A program made the translations under genes and the position numbers. 64,000 bases of DNA from Geomonas paludis (GTDB lineage: Bacteria; Desulfobacterota; Desulfuromonadia; Geobacterales; Geobacteraceae), in the NCBI RefSeq assembly GCF_014193585.1, contig NZ_BLXY01000003.1, forward strand, positions 62,001-126,000, read 5' to 3'. Of the stretch, positions 7,690-16,921 are shown piece by piece (the stretch's first letter is position 1; every line of letters starts with the position of its first letter). The notes under the pieces were generated by a model. The model did not search any database. It was given only the letters and a program-made list of their open reading frames with translations, and was not told where the DNA came from.

Positions 7690-8640
7690 GTGGCAGAACC
7701 GAAGATCGATCTGAAAAACCTGAAGGCCGGCGGCTTCATCAAGGAACGCGGCAAGGACCTGTTCACGGTGCGCCTGCGCGTGCCCGGCGGCAGGATGAGC
7801 GTGGACCGCCTGTCCAAAATCGCGGCGGTGGCACAGAAGTACGGCAAAGGATACGTGCACCTGTCGGTGCGCCAGTCCATCGAACTGATCAACATCAACT
7901 TCGCCGACTTCGACGCCGTGGTGGCGGAATTGGGCGAGGAGCAGCAGAAGGTCGCCTCCTGCGGCGCCCGCGTGCGCGTCCCGACCGCCTGCGGCGGCTG
8001 CGAATACAACCCCAACGGGCTGGTCGGCACGCAGAAGTCCGCTCTCGAGGTGGACCAGAAGCTGTTCGGGACCGCCACCGGCCATCACAAGTTCAAGGTC
8101 GGCTTCGCCGGCTGCCCCTTCGACTGTCCCAAGTCGGCAACCAACGACGTCGGCTTCCAGGGCGCCGTGTGGCCCAAGCTCGACAGCGACGGCTGCATCA
8201 GCTGCGGGCTGTGCGCCAAGTCCTGCGCCGAGGGGGCGCTCTCCATGGGCGCGGACAACAAGCCGGTTTTCGATGCGGCCAAGTGCATCTACTGCGGCGA
8301 CTGCATCAAGGTCTGCCCGACCGGCGCCTGGAGCGCCGAGAAGAAAGGGTACACGGTAAGGATCGGCGGGAAGTGGGGGCGTCGCCCGCTGGTGGGGACC
8401 CTCTACGCTACCTTCGTCCCGGAAGAGCGCGTGGTGGACTTCATCGCGGCAGTACTGGGCTGGTACCAGGAGAAGGCCGAGGGAGCCGGGCGCGTGCGCC
8501 TCGGGGACATCATCATCCGCGAGGGGTGGCAGTCGCTGCTGGAGCGCCTGCGCAGCGAGTTCCCGGAATACGTGGTCCAGGAAACCATCGCGCCGCAAGT
8601 GATCCAGAGCCAGCTGCCGTTGCCCGGCCAGCAGGCTTAA
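7690..8640 (+). CDS. sir: Siroheme sulfite reductase with ferredoxin domain (assimilatory-type, Sir)
   Basis: The 316-residue protein reduces sulfite to sulfide. The siroheme/[4Fe-4S] site is formed by the Cys pair in SCGARVRVPTACGG and the GFAGCPFDCPKS segment. Two ferredoxin clusters follow (CISCGLCAKSCAEGA and CIYCGDCIKVCPTGAW). The GTG at 7690 with AGGAGAG upstream is the start; the open frame before it is family D repeat sequence reading as repeated Phe-Ile-Pro. It is smaller than DsrA or DsrB and stands alone, so an assimilatory role feeding the adjacent thiocarboxylate system is inferred. Confidence 0.88.
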   Translation: MAEPKIDLKNLKAGGFIKERGKDLFTVRLRVPGGRMSVDRLSKIAAVAQKYGKGYVHLSVRQSIELININFADFDAVVAELGEEQQKVASCGARVRVPTACGGCEYNPNGLVGTQKSALEVDQKLFGTATGHHKFKVGFAGCPFDCPKSATNDVGFQGAVWPKLDSDGCISCGLCAKSCAEGALSMGADNKPVFDAAKCIYCGDCIKVCPTGAWSAEKKGYTVRIGGKWGRRPLVGTLYATFVPEERVVDFIAAVLGWYQEKAEGAGRVRLGDIIIREGWQSLLERLRSEFPEYVVQETIAPQVIQSQLPLPGQQA

Positions 8641-8662
8641 AAGCAGAAAGCGAGGAAACAGC

Positions 8663-8887
8663 ATGCAAAGCATAGATCTCAGGGGCGTTACCTGCCCCAC
8701 CAACTTCGTCATGGCCAAGCTGAAACTGGAGGACATCGAGGTGGGCACCACGGTCGAGTTCCTGCTCGACGACGGCGAGCCGGTCAAGAACGTCCCCAGG
8801 AGCCTCAAGGATGAAGGGCACAAGCTGCTCGGACTGCAGGAGCGGGACGGGTACTACGTGCTCACGCTGGAGAAAGGCGCGGAGTAA
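8663..8887 (+). CDS. TusA/SirA-family sulfur-transfer protein with altered CPxP motif
   Basis: The 74-residue protein starts MQSIDLRGVTCPTNFVMAKL. The TusA fold and the persulfide Cys11 are present, but the usual C-P-x-P motif reads C-P-T-N, lacking the second Pro. TusA relays persulfide sulfur to partner proteins; YedF-like relatives often lack part of the motif and have other roles. It directly follows the sulfite reductase, which suggests a link to sulfide handling or to the downstream tRNA thiolation gene mnmA. The start has an AGGAAACAGC site. Confidence 0.8.
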   Translation: MQSIDLRGVTCPTNFVMAKLKLEDIEVGTTVEFLLDDGEPVKNVPRSLKDEGHKLLGLQERDGYYVLTLEKGAE

Positions 8888-8917
8888 AGGCAAATCCCCC
8901 CTGCCCGCCGGCAGGAG

Positions 8918-9205
8918 GGGGACTGGCTCCGCCAGGTGCCTGTCCCCTTGGTGTTTTCCTGGTTCCCAAGCTCCAGCTTGGGAACCCAATATGGCGCAAA
9001 GCTCCAGCTTTGCATCCGAGGGAAGTTGGAACTTCGAGGCTTTGCGTTCCCAAGGTGGACCTTGGGAACGAGATCAATCCCCCCTGCCCGCCGGCAGGAG
9101 GGGGACTGGCTCCGCCAGGTGCCTGTCCCCTTGGTGTTCGCGAAGCTGGTTTAGAACTGAAAAGAGCGTTCCGCTAGAGGGACTGGCACCAAACGGAGCC
9201 AGTCC
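8918..9205. repeat. Composite repeat: family A half, family B copy 2, two further A halves
   Basis: Family A arms lie at 8918-8947, 9098-9128 and 9174-9205; the last is diverged, with TGGCACCAAACGGAGCC. A complete family B element lies at 8959-9073. The block CCCCCTGCCCGCCGGCAGG is present on both sides of B. B therefore appears to have inserted into, or been duplicated with, an A-type element. The 8888-9263 gap contains no gene. Confidence 0.8.
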
Positions 9206-9263
9206 CTTCCGGCACGCCCCGCCCTCTCCAACGGCAACGAAGCCACTCAACGGAAAAGAATAA

Positions 9264-10334
9264 ATGTCAGATAAAAAACGCGTAGTAGTGGCAATGAGTG
9301 GCGGCGTCGATTCATCGGTGACCGCCGCTCTTCTTAAGGAACAGGGGCACGACGTGATGGGCGTGTCGCTCCAACTGTACGAGCGCCCGGAACAGACGCC
9401 TTCGGGCGGGAAAACCTGCTGCTCCCTCACCGACGTGATGGACGCGGCACGCGTCGCCAAACGGCTCGGGATCCCCTTCCAGGTGGTGGACCTGCGCCAA
9501 CGCTTCAAGGAACTGGTGATCGACGATTTCGTGGCGGAATACAAGGCCGGCAGAACACCGAACCCCTGCGCCCGCTGCAACGAGAGGATCAAGTTCGGCC
9601 TGCTCCTGGAGATGACCGCCTCCTTCGACGCGGACCTCCTCGCCACCGGGCACTACGCCCGTATCGAGCCGGACGCCTCCGGAATCTACCGGCTGCGCAA
9701 GGGGCTCGATCCCCGCAAGGACCAGACCTACTTCCTGTTCGGCATGAACCAGCAGCAGCTCGCCCGCACCATCTTTCCGGTCGGGCACCTGGAAAAGCCC
9801 GAGGTGCGGCAACTCGCCGCGCACTTCAACCTCCCCGTGGCGCAAAAACAGGAAAGCCAGGAGATCTGCTTCATCCCCGATAACGACTACGTCCGCTTCC
9901 TGGAAGAAGCAGGCGTGACGCCGCGGCCGGGCGAGATCGTGGATCGCGACGGCAAGGTGCTCGGGCGCCACGACGGCATCCACCGCTACACCGTGGGGCA
10001 GCGGCGCGGCCTGGGCATCGCCTGGAAGGAACCGCTCTACGTCACCGGCCTCGATACCGCCAACGCACGGGTTGTGGTGGGCTCGAAAGAGGATCTGCAC
10101 CGCAGCAGCCTCTGCGCCGACCAACTCACCTGGACCGACCTTCCCATCACCGGTACCTTCCACGGCACCTGCAGCATCCGCTACCGGCAGCAGCCGGTGC
10201 CGTGCCGCGCCGAACTGTGCCCGGACGGCAGGCTGCGGGTCGAGTTCGACACCCCGCAGGCGGGGGTCACCCCGGGACAGGCCGTGGTGCTCTACGACGG
10301 GGACACGGTGGTCGGCGGCGGCTGGATCCTCTAG
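9264..10334 (+). CDS. mnmA: tRNA-uridine 2-sulfurtransferase MnmA
   Basis: The 356-residue enzyme makes 2-thiouridine at the wobble position of Lys, Glu and Gln tRNAs. The PP-loop AMSGGVDSSV is at residues 10-19, the catalytic Cys lies in NPCARCN near residue 100, and the second Cys is in ESQEICFIPDNDY near residue 200. The family segment GQRRGLG is also present. The length is typical. It sits at the end of the sulfur block, about 375 bp of repeat DNA after the TusA-like gene, and converges on modC with only 13 bases between the stop codons. Confidence 0.95.
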   Translation: MSDKKRVVVAMSGGVDSSVTAALLKEQGHDVMGVSLQLYERPEQTPSGGKTCCSLTDVMDAARVAKRLGIPFQVVDLRQRFKELVIDDFVAEYKAGRTPNPCARCNERIKFGLLLEMTASFDADLLATGHYARIEPDASGIYRLRKGLDPRKDQTYFLFGMNQQQLARTIFPVGHLEKPEVRQLAAHFNLPVAQKQESQEICFIPDNDYVRFLEEAGVTPRPGEIVDRDGKVLGRHDGIHRYTVGQRRGLGIAWKEPLYVTGLDTANARVVVGSKEDLHRSSLCADQLTWTDLPITGTFHGTCSIRYRQQPVPCRAELCPDGRLRVEFDTPQAGVTPGQAVVLYDGDTVVGGGWIL

Positions 10335-10347
10335 CCGCCAGTTGCCT

Positions 10348-11406
10348 TCAGCTCAGGCGGCGGAAGGACGAGGCCTTGATCACGGCGTACACTTCGTGAC
10401 GTGCCTGGATGGCCAGGTCGTCGGCCGCCTGCACCACTACCTCCGCGATCAGCGTCTCGTGGCCGCAACGCAGCTCCACCCCCACCTTGTTTCCCGAGGG
10501 AAAGGTGTCCATCACGGTGCACTTGAGGAGATTGCGGGCGCTGACCGCCTCGGGATGCCTGGTGAACAGGATGATGTCCCGGGAGGAAAGCTCGAACACC
10601 GCCATGGGCCCGTCGTCACCGGCAGAGACGAAGAGTTCCTCCATTCCCCAGCGGTAGACGTACAGCCCTCCCATCTTGCGCAGTTTCTCCACCTGCAACA
10701 GGTTGATGTACCCCACCTGGCTCTGCCCCATCCGCTCGCGGGCCAGTTGTTCCGGCGTGGTCTGGCCGAGCACCCTCCCCCCTCCCATGGTCAGCACCTG
10801 GTCGGTCAAGAGCCGTATTTCCAGCAGCGAATGAGAGATAAATAAATAGGGAATCCGGAACTTTTCGCTGGCGCGTTTCAAGTAGTGGATGATCTGCAGC
10901 TTGAGGGCGTCGTCGAGTGCCGACAGGGACTCGTCCATGAGCAGCAGGCGCGGGTTGGAGAGAATGGCCCGCCCCAGGGCGACCCTCTGCTTCTCCCCTC
11001 CCGAGAGCCGGTTGACGCCGCGGTCGAGCAGGCCGTCCAGCTTGAGCACCGACACCAGCGCCTTGACGTCGATCTGCCGGTGCCGGGTCGGACAGCGCCG
11101 GTAGCCGAAGAGCAGGTTGGACTCCACGCTGAGATGCGGGAACAGGCAGCTGTCCTGGAACACGATGGCGACCCGGCGCTCCTGCGGCGGGACGTTGATG
11201 CCACGCCCGCTGCTGAACAGGCAGTCGCCGTCGAGGACGATCTCCCCGTGGTCCGGCTCGATGAGGCCGGCGAGAAGCCCGACCAGGGTGGATTTGCCGC
11301 TCCCGGAGACGCCGAATACGCCGACCTGCTCACCCGTCACCGTAAAGTCCGTCCTCAGGTCGAATGCGCCACCGAAATTCTTGGCAACCGCCATGCTCAG
11401 TTCCAT
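10348..11406 (-). CDS. modC: Molybdate ABC transporter ATP-binding protein
   Basis: The 352-residue protein carries Walker A GVSGSGKST (about 32-40), the signature LSGGEKQRV (about 134-142) and Walker B LLLMDES (about 154-160). A C-terminal TOBE/Mop-like domain of about 65 residues follows, as in ModC, and is thought to bind the oxyanion. The usual DEPLSALD is DESLSALD here. The start is the ATG one base after the modB stop; frames further upstream belong to modB. No molybdate-binding protein gene is adjacent. Confidence 0.88.
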   Translation of the reverse strand: MELSMAVAKNFGGAFDLRTDFTVTGEQVGVFGVSGSGKSTLVGLLAGLIEPDHGEIVLDGDCLFSSGRGINVPPQERRVAIVFQDSCLFPHLSVESNLLFGYRRCPTRHRQIDVKALVSVLKLDGLLDRGVNRLSGGEKQRVALGRAILSNPRLLLMDESLSALDDALKLQIIHYLKRASEKFRIPYLFISHSLLEIRLLTDQVLTMGGGRVLGQTTPEQLARERMGQSQVGYINLLQVEKLRKMGGLYVYRWGMEELFVSAGDDGPMAVFELSSRDIILFTRHPEAVSARNLLKCTVMDTFPSGNKVGVELRCGHETLIAEVVVQAADDLAIQARHEVYAVIKASSFRRLS

Positions 11407-11407
11407 G

Positions 11408-12091
11408 TCACTGTCTCCTGGTGAGCTTCCTGGTAAGGCTTTCGTGCACCAGCAGTACCAGAACCGAAAGGGCGACGGCGACGGCGCACAGCAGCAGGGC
11501 GGCCTGTTCGCCGCCGGGTGAGCCGGCATAGTCGTAGATGGCGAGCGGGATGGTGCGGGTAATCCCCGGGATGTTGCCGGCGACGATGATGGTCGCCCCG
11601 AACTCCCCCATGCTGCGCGCGAACATCAGCGAGGAACCGGCCACGATGCCGGTCCGGGACAACGGGAGGATCACGGTCAGCAGCGTGTCCACGGAGCCCG
11701 CGCCCAGCGTGCGCGCAGCCTGCACCAGGCGGCCGTCGATGGATTCCATGGCCAGACGGATCGAGCGCACCAGCAGGGGAAAGCCGACCAGCGCGGAGGC
11801 GAGCACGGCAGCCTTCCAGGTGAAGATAAGTCGCACCCCGAGGGGCTCCAGCAAGGGGGCAAGCGGGCCGTTCTTCCCCAAGGCGACCAGGAGCAGGTAG
11901 CCCATGACCACGGGAGGCAGCGTGAGCGGAAGGTTGACCAGGACTTCCAGGAGCACCTTCGCCCTGAACTTGAAGAAGGTCATCAGGTACGCGTAGAGGA
12001 AACCAAACGGCAGGCTGAGCAGGGTCGCGGTGAGGGCGACCTTGAGGGAGAGGACGATGGCATCGATATCGGGACTGCTCAGAACCGGCAT
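11408..12091 (-). CDS. modB: Molybdate ABC transporter permease
   Basis: The 227-residue protein has about five or six membrane helices and the permease EAA loop in the form AARTLGAGSVDTLLTVILPLSRTGI, followed by FARSMGEFGAT, a strong ModB/CysT-family signature. It is translationally coupled to modC, with one base between them. In most operons modA comes first; here the 300 bp upstream holds no gene, and the next gene is a chemoreceptor. Tungstate or sulfate could be the substrate instead. Confidence 0.87.
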   Translation of the reverse strand: MPVLSSPDIDAIVLSLKVALTATLLSLPFGFLYAYLMTFFKFRAKVLLEVLVNLPLTLPPVVMGYLLLVALGKNGPLAPLLEPLGVRLIFTWKAAVLASALVGFPLLVRSIRLAMESIDGRLVQAARTLGAGSVDTLLTVILPLSRTGIVAGSSLMFARSMGEFGATIIVAGNIPGITRTIPLAIYDYAGSPGGEQAALLLCAVAVALSVLVLLVHESLTRKLTRRQ

Positions 12092-12341
12092 GGCTCACCT
12101 CGCTGTGATGCCGTACCGGTAGCAGGTTTTGTTCCAGATGCGGTAAACGGCGCAAGTGGTTGAGCTGGCGCGGTTGTTGGGGCTGGGGGTGGCATGGGGT
12201 AGCGGCCGGGGTGGGCGGTCGGTGCTGATTTTTAGGGCAAATGGAGGCGGACTCAGGCAGAGAGAGTGGCAAAAGGGGGGACGCGAGGGAACGTACAGCA
12301 CCGCCGTAGCGATTGCATCGCAAAAGTTGCAGTGCTTGACA

Positions 12342-12375
12342 GGCGGCCGTCTTTCCGGCCGCCTTTCTCTTTTTC
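12342..12375 (+). terminator. Terminator-like hairpin between modB and the chemoreceptor gene
   Basis: GGCGGCCG-TCTTTC-CGGCCGCC is followed on the plus strand by TTTCTCTTTTTCT. Both flanking genes are on the minus strand, so the T-rich side faces the chemoreceptor stop codon. The hairpin may still end chemoreceptor transcription, but as drawn it would stop transcription in the plus direction. The remaining 12092-12341 holds no recognisable gene. Confidence 0.45.
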
Positions 12376-12394
12376 TGTCAGGGCATGCTGTCCG

Positions 12395-14044
12395 TTAGCA
12401 CGCGACCTTGAACTGGCTCATGATCCGCTCCAGGTCCTTGACGCAGACGGTGAGCTGGGAGGCCTGGCCGGCACAGTTGTGAGAACCTTCGGCGGTGCTC
12501 TGCACCAGGTCGGTGATCTGCCTTATGTTGCCGCTGATCATCCCGGTGGTTGCGGTCTGCTCCTCGGCGGCCTGGGCGATCTGCACGATCTCGCCGGCAA
12601 CGATGTTGACCTGGTCGAGGATCTCCCGCAGCGCCGCGCTCGACTTGGTCGCCTCGCTGGTGCCGGCCTCCACCTCGCGCACTCCTTCTTCCATGGCGAC
12701 CACCACTCCGCGGGTTTCCTGCTGCATGGTATTGATCATGTCGCCGATCTCGCGGGTGGCCCGGGTGGTCCGCTCGGCAAGCGCCCTCACCTCGTCGGCG
12801 ACGACGGCAAAACCGCGCCCCTGTTCGCCGGCGCGGGCAGCCTCGATGGCAGCGTTCAAGGCCAGCAGGTTGGTCTGGTCGGCGATGTCCTCGATGGTGC
12901 CGATGATCTGACCGATCTGGTCGCTGCGCTGCCCCAACTGTTCGACGGTCCCGGACAGCCCCTTGACCCGCTCTGCGATCTGCTCCATCACCGTGATAGT
13001 GCCGGCGACCACGGTAACGCCGGTCTCGGCGATGCCGCTGGTGCAACGCGAGTTTTCGGCAGCATGCTGGCAGTTGCGTGAGATCTCGTGCGAGGTGGCC
13101 GCCATCTCTTCGCTCGCGGTGGCCATGGTGACCGATTCGTTGGCGGCGTGGCCTGCGTTGCCGGCTATCTGCTCCGAGGTGACCGAGAGCTGGTCGGCAG
13201 CGTCGACCAGCGTTGAGGACGTGGTTTGCAACTGCCGCATCACCTCGCTGAACCTTTCCACCATGGTCTTCAGGCTGATCATCATGCTTCTGACACTGCC
13301 GCCCCCTTCCACCGTGACGTCGACGGAGAGGTCGCCCCCTGCGATGCGGTCCATCACCGTGGTGCAGGCAAGGAAGGTGTTGTGAATATTCCTGATGATG
13401 AACGCGCTCAGGAGGAGGCAGCCCACGGTGACGGCGAGGCAAAGCGCAACGAGTAACGCGGTGGAGCGGCTTAGCTCGCCACCCGCACTCTTCTCCAGCG
13501 CTGTTCCATTGGCGTTGGCCAGTTGGACCAGCTTGTCGATGCTGATGCGGTGCTGTTCATACAGCCCGGTCAGTGTTGCGACCGCCTGGCCTGCCTTGGC
13601 CTGGTCGCCGGAGAGCAGCGCCGGGAAGAACTCGCTCTGCGCGACCTGGTAGAACTGTGCCGCGGGGCGGTACGAGGTCTCGGAAATGAGCCGTTTTTCC
13701 TCTCCATCCTTGAGTTTCTTGCCCCAGTAGGCATGGCGCTCATTGTACTCTCCCTTGAGCTTCTTGAAGGAGTCCTGCAACGCCCGGACCTTGGCCTGAT
13801 CGGTCTCCCGCGCGGCCTGGAGCACCACCAGGTACGATTCGATGATGTATTCCGGCGGCGGGAGGATGTCGGCGACCAAGTCCTTTCCCTGCACCAGTTC
13901 GTTGTAGATCGGCCCGTTGACCTTGACCCGGTTGATGATGGAGTATGCGGTGACGGAAACGAAGCTGAGCCCTACCACGCAAACAAGCGCGAGGAAGACG
14001 ATCTGCTGCAAAATGCTGAAGCGGGAGATGGAGGATTGCCTCAT
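12395..14044 (-). CDS. Methyl-accepting chemotaxis protein
   Basis: The 549-residue receptor has one membrane helix near residues 12-35 and a periplasmic helical sensor region of about 150 residues. A second helix lies near 195-215 and is followed by a HAMP segment and the cytoplasmic signalling coiled coil. The hairpin tip motif [20 protein letters not shown] continues as [20 protein letters not shown]. The ligand is unknown; the sensor resembles a four-helix bundle. The ATG at 14044 has AGAGGTG upstream and is preferred over the frame start at 14083. It is not in a chemotaxis gene cluster. Confidence 0.92.
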   Translation of the reverse strand: MRQSSISRFSILQQIVFLALVCVVGLSFVSVTAYSIINRVKVNGPIYNELVQGKDLVADILPPPEYIIESYLVVLQAARETDQAKVRALQDSFKKLKGEYNERHAYWGKKLKDGEEKRLISETSYRPAAQFYQVAQSEFFPALLSGDQAKAGQAVATLTGLYEQHRISIDKLVQLANANGTALEKSAGGELSRSTALLVALCLAVTVGCLLLSAFIIRNIHNTFLACTTVMDRIAGGDLSVDVTVEGGGSVRSMMISLKTMVERFSEVMRQLQTTSSTLVDAADQLSVTSEQIAGNAGHAANESVTMATASEEMAATSHEISRNCQHAAENSRCTSGIAETGVTVVAGTITVMEQIAERVKGLSGTVEQLGQRSDQIGQIIGTIEDIADQTNLLALNAAIEAARAGEQGRGFAVVADEVRALAERTTRATREIGDMINTMQQETRGVVVAMEEGVREVEAGTSEATKSSAALREILDQVNIVAGEIVQIAQAAEEQTATTGMISGNIRQITDLVQSTAEGSHNCAGQASQLTVCVKDLERIMSQFKVAC

Positions 14045-14174
14045 TGCACACCTCTGATAATGATGATCGTTGATGCAACCCAACGAGTATCGGCAGACGC
14101 GGCCGCAACTTTAGCGAGAAGAAGGAGCTGCTGCACAATTGGAGGGGAGAGCCTGGAGGAGAATCGGATGAAGG

Positions 14175-14954
14175 TCAGGCGCCGTTGGCCAGGAGGGTGC
14201 CGCGCAGCAGCTCACGGGCACGCTCTTCGCCCAGGAGGGATTCGATAACCGAATAGCCGCCCACCAGCATCTCCCACAGCTTTTCGCTGCGGTGCCCGTC
14301 GCTGCCGACGCAGGAGTACAGGCCGTGCCGGAGAAACAGCAGGGCGCGCTCGCGAACCTCGTAGCCGTAGTATCCGGCGAAGCTGCCCAGGTTGCCCTGG
14401 AAGCGGCAGCCCAGCCGCTTGAGCGCCACGACCTCCGACTCCTCCAGTTGCGGTTCGCTTTCCTTGCCCAGCACCTGGGAAAGCGCGCCGCGCAGCACCC
14501 CAGTCGCCCGGGCAGGATCGAAGGCGTTGCAGCGTTCCGGATGGGCGATGAGCGGGGCGAGACCGTGGCCGGCGAAGGTCTGCACCATGGGACGCAGCAG
14601 CTCGGGACCGGCATGGAAGGGAACCTCGACCAGCAGGTAGCGGGTGTCGCCGGCTCGAAGCGCACCGTGGAGCATCTCCGGCAGGTACTGGTCCAGGTAA
14701 TGCTCGTTCCCCGGAACCAGGCGCAGGGAAATGCCTTCGTCATCGAGCCGCCGCTGCATGAACTGTACGGCGCGAACAACACGGGCCGGATCATTCTCAT
14801 AGCCGCCGCGGATCAGGTGCGGCGTACAGTGCACCGTACCGAAACCGAAGCTTGAGAGCGTGCGCGCCATGTGGAGCGACTCTCTCAAGTCGACGGCTCC
14901 GTCATCGAGCGCGGGGAGCAAATGGCAGTGATAATCGATGAAGTCTGAAGGCAT
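14175..14954 (-). CDS. PHP-domain tyrosine-protein phosphatase, CpsB/YwqE-like
   Basis: The 259-residue protein has the PHP metal-binding motifs DYHCHLLPALDDG at residues 7-19, HCTPH near 43, NEHY, AHPERC near 137 and SDGHR near 220. The last two match the CpsB/Wzb-replacing manganese phosphatase family that dephosphorylates the tyrosine kinase controlling capsule or exopolysaccharide export. No polysaccharide genes are adjacent, so this is an orphan copy. The ATG is preceded by GAGG. It is divergent from the hydrogenase operon across a 153-bp gap. Confidence 0.82.
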   Translation of the reverse strand: MPSDFIDYHCHLLPALDDGAVDLRESLHMARTLSSFGFGTVHCTPHLIRGGYENDPARVVRAVQFMQRRLDDEGISLRLVPGNEHYLDQYLPEMLHGALRAGDTRYLLVEVPFHAGPELLRPMVQTFAGHGLAPLIAHPERCNAFDPARATGVLRGALSQVLGKESEPQLEESEVVALKRLGCRFQGNLGSFAGYYGYEVRERALLFLRHGLYSCVGSDGHRSEKLWEMLVGGYSVIESLLGEERARELLRGTLLANGA

Positions 14955-14967
14955 GCCTCATTCTGTA

Positions 14968-14982
14968 ACACCTCAAAGGTGT
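14968..14982. promoter_or_regulatory. Inverted repeat in the phosphatase/hydrogenase divergent promoter region
   Basis: ACACCT-CAA-AGGTGT lies 14 bases before the phosphatase start and 125 bases before the hydrogenase operon. It could be an operator for either direction; no regulator can be named. Confidence 0.35.
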
Positions 14983-15107
14983 GAAGTCAAAGATGGACAT
15001 GGTTACAATGCTCTAAAACAGTCAATTGGCCTGTCAGTGAATCCCGCGGTAATGCCTTGCCATCATCAGCTCCCCCGGTAGAATTGTCACTTGTGCAAGG
15101 AGGTACC

Positions 15108-16073
15108 GTGGCGAAGAACTTCCTGAAAACCTCACGGCTGGACCAGTTCCTGGAGACGCTGCGCCTCTTCGGAGAACTGCACGCACCGACCATCTCCGAG
15201 AGCGGGGTGCACGGGTTCGCGCCCCTGGACGACCCCGCCGATCTGAACCTTGACTACCGCCGCACCCAGATTCCCCCCAAGAAATACCTGCTCCCCTTCA
15301 GGGAAGAGATCCTCCAGTGCGCCGGCGGCAAGTACCGTGAAGGGAACTCCGGAGCCGGCGACATGGTCCTGTTCGGCGTCCACAGCTGCGACCTGGAAGG
15401 TATCGCCTACCTGGACCGGGTTTTCCTGTCCGACCCCGTTGATCCGGGATATTCCGCGCGCAGGGCCCGCCTGACGCTGGTGGGCATCTCCTGTGTTCCG
15501 GACGACTACTGCTTTTGCCCGGAAGAAATGACATCCACCGCCTGCGATCTCTTCCTGGGCGCCTCGGCAGAAGGCTTCCATCTCAGCTGTTACAGCACCA
15601 GGGGACGCGCCCTGCTCGCCGCGGCGGAGCACCTGCTCGAGGAAGGAGCCCCCCTGCCGGCAGCGACCTGCTCCGGCCCCTGCTTCCCCCCCCAGGACCC
15701 GGACCTTCGCTTTTCCGACCACCCGCTTTGGCAGAAGTTCGCCTCCACCTGCGTCTCCTGCGGGGCCTGCTCGGTCTGCTGCCCAACCTGTTACTGCTTT
15801 GACGTGCGCGAGTACCCGGGGCTTGCCGGGGGAGGCACGCGCATCAGGGAGTGGGACAACTGCCTGTTCGCCACTCACGGCGAGGTGGCGGGGGCGAACT
15901 TCCGCCCGGACCGGCTGGACAGGCTGCGTTACCGCTTCCTGCACAAGTACTGCGGTTTCACCCCGCTGCAGGGGACCAGTTCCTGCGTCGGCTGCGGCCG
16001 TTGCAAGGCGGTCTGCCCGGTGGATATCGACCTGCGCGAACTCACCGTCGCGCCGAAACGGGTGCAGCCATGA
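15108..16073 (+). CDS. hydB: NiFe hydrogenase group 3b, iron-sulfur beta subunit
   Basis: The 321-residue protein carries two ferredoxin-type clusters near its C-terminus: CVSCGACSVCCPTCYCFDV and CVGCGRCKAVCPVDID. The N-terminal two thirds match the anaerobic sulfite reductase A / HydB family (FGVHSCDLEGIAYLDRVF). The subunit passes electrons between the small and the flavin subunits. The GTG at 15108 is preceded by an ideal AAGGAGGT. The stop overlaps the next start as ATGA. The order beta, gamma, delta, alpha is that of Pyrococcus hydBGDA. Confidence 0.88.
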   Translation: MAKNFLKTSRLDQFLETLRLFGELHAPTISESGVHGFAPLDDPADLNLDYRRTQIPPKKYLLPFREEILQCAGGKYREGNSGAGDMVLFGVHSCDLEGIAYLDRVFLSDPVDPGYSARRARLTLVGISCVPDDYCFCPEEMTSTACDLFLGASAEGFHLSCYSTRGRALLAAAEHLLEEGAPLPAATCSGPCFPPQDPDLRFSDHPLWQKFASTCVSCGACSVCCPTCYCFDVREYPGLAGGGTRIREWDNCLFATHGEVAGANFRPDRLDRLRYRFLHKYCGFTPLQGTSSCVGCGRCKAVCPVDIDLRELTVAPKRVQP

Positions 16074-16921
16074 AACAGCCCCACCACTCGCCTCACCTCC
16101 CCTATTCCGCGTACCTGGTCGAGCGTCGCGACCTCTCCGAGGACACCTCCCTGTTCCGCATCGCGCCCGAAGCGGACGCGTTGACCGAACTTTCCTCCTT
16201 CGTTCCCGGGCAGTTCGTGCAGCTCTCGGTCCCCGGGGGCGGCGAGATCCCGATTTCGCCAGCGGACCTCCCCGCTGCCCAGGGAACGGTGGAGTTGTGC
16301 GTGCGCCGCGTGGGACACGTCACCGAACTGCTGCACAAGCTCGAACCGGGGGCCCAACTGGGACTACGCGGCCCCTTCGGCTGCGGCTTCCCCCTCGACG
16401 ACATGGCCGGCCGGCCGGTCCTGCTCCTTGCCGGAGGGCTGGGGATCGCCCCCCTGCGTTCGCTGCTCATGCACCTTTTGCGGCAGAGGGAGCGTTACGG
16501 CGACATCACCCTCATGTACGGCGCCAAGCAGCCCGGGCTCATGCTGTTCCGCGAGGAGTTGGCCGCCCTCGCCGCCGCCGGTGGCATGCGGCTCTACCTC
16601 ACCGTCGATTTCGCACCGGAGCAGCTGGAAGGCGGCTATTCCTGCGCCATCGGTCTGTTGCCCGACCTCCTGAAGGGTTTCCGCTTCGATGCCGCCAACA
16701 CCTATGCCGCCGTGTGCGGTCCGCCCCCTCTGTACCGTTGCCTGGTCGCCGACCTCGAACGCGCCGGGGTCGCGGCGCAGCGGATCCTGCTCAGCCTGGA
16801 ACGCAGGATGCGCTGCGGCGTGGGCCGCTGCTGCCACTGCGCAATCGGACAGAAACTGTGCTGCGTGGACGGGCCCGTGTTCCGGGCCAGCGATCTGAAA
16901 GGCATTCCGGAGGCGCTATGA
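16070..16921 (+). CDS. hydG: NiFe hydrogenase group 3b, FAD/NAD(P)-binding gamma subunit
   Basis: The 283-residue ferredoxin-NADP reductase-like subunit has the FAD site GGGEIPISPAD near residue 60 and the nucleotide site LLLAGGLGIAPLRSL near 122. The C-terminal [2Fe-2S] ligands lie in RCGVGRCCHCAIGQKLCC followed by VDGPVF, the dihydroorotate dehydrogenase K type. It exchanges hydride with NADP(H). The ATG overlaps the previous stop by four bases and its own stop overlaps the next start by four, so all the subunits are translationally coupled. Confidence 0.9.
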   Translation: MKQPHHSPHLPYSAYLVERRDLSEDTSLFRIAPEADALTELSSFVPGQFVQLSVPGGGEIPISPADLPAAQGTVELCVRRVGHVTELLHKLEPGAQLGLRGPFGCGFPLDDMAGRPVLLLAGGLGIAPLRSLLMHLLRQRERYGDITLMYGAKQPGLMLFREELAALAAAGGMRLYLTVDFAPEQLEGGYSCAIGLLPDLLKGFRFDAANTYAAVCGPPPLYRCLVADLERAGVAAQRILLSLERRMRCGVGRCCHCAIGQKLCCVDGPVFRASDLKGIPEAL

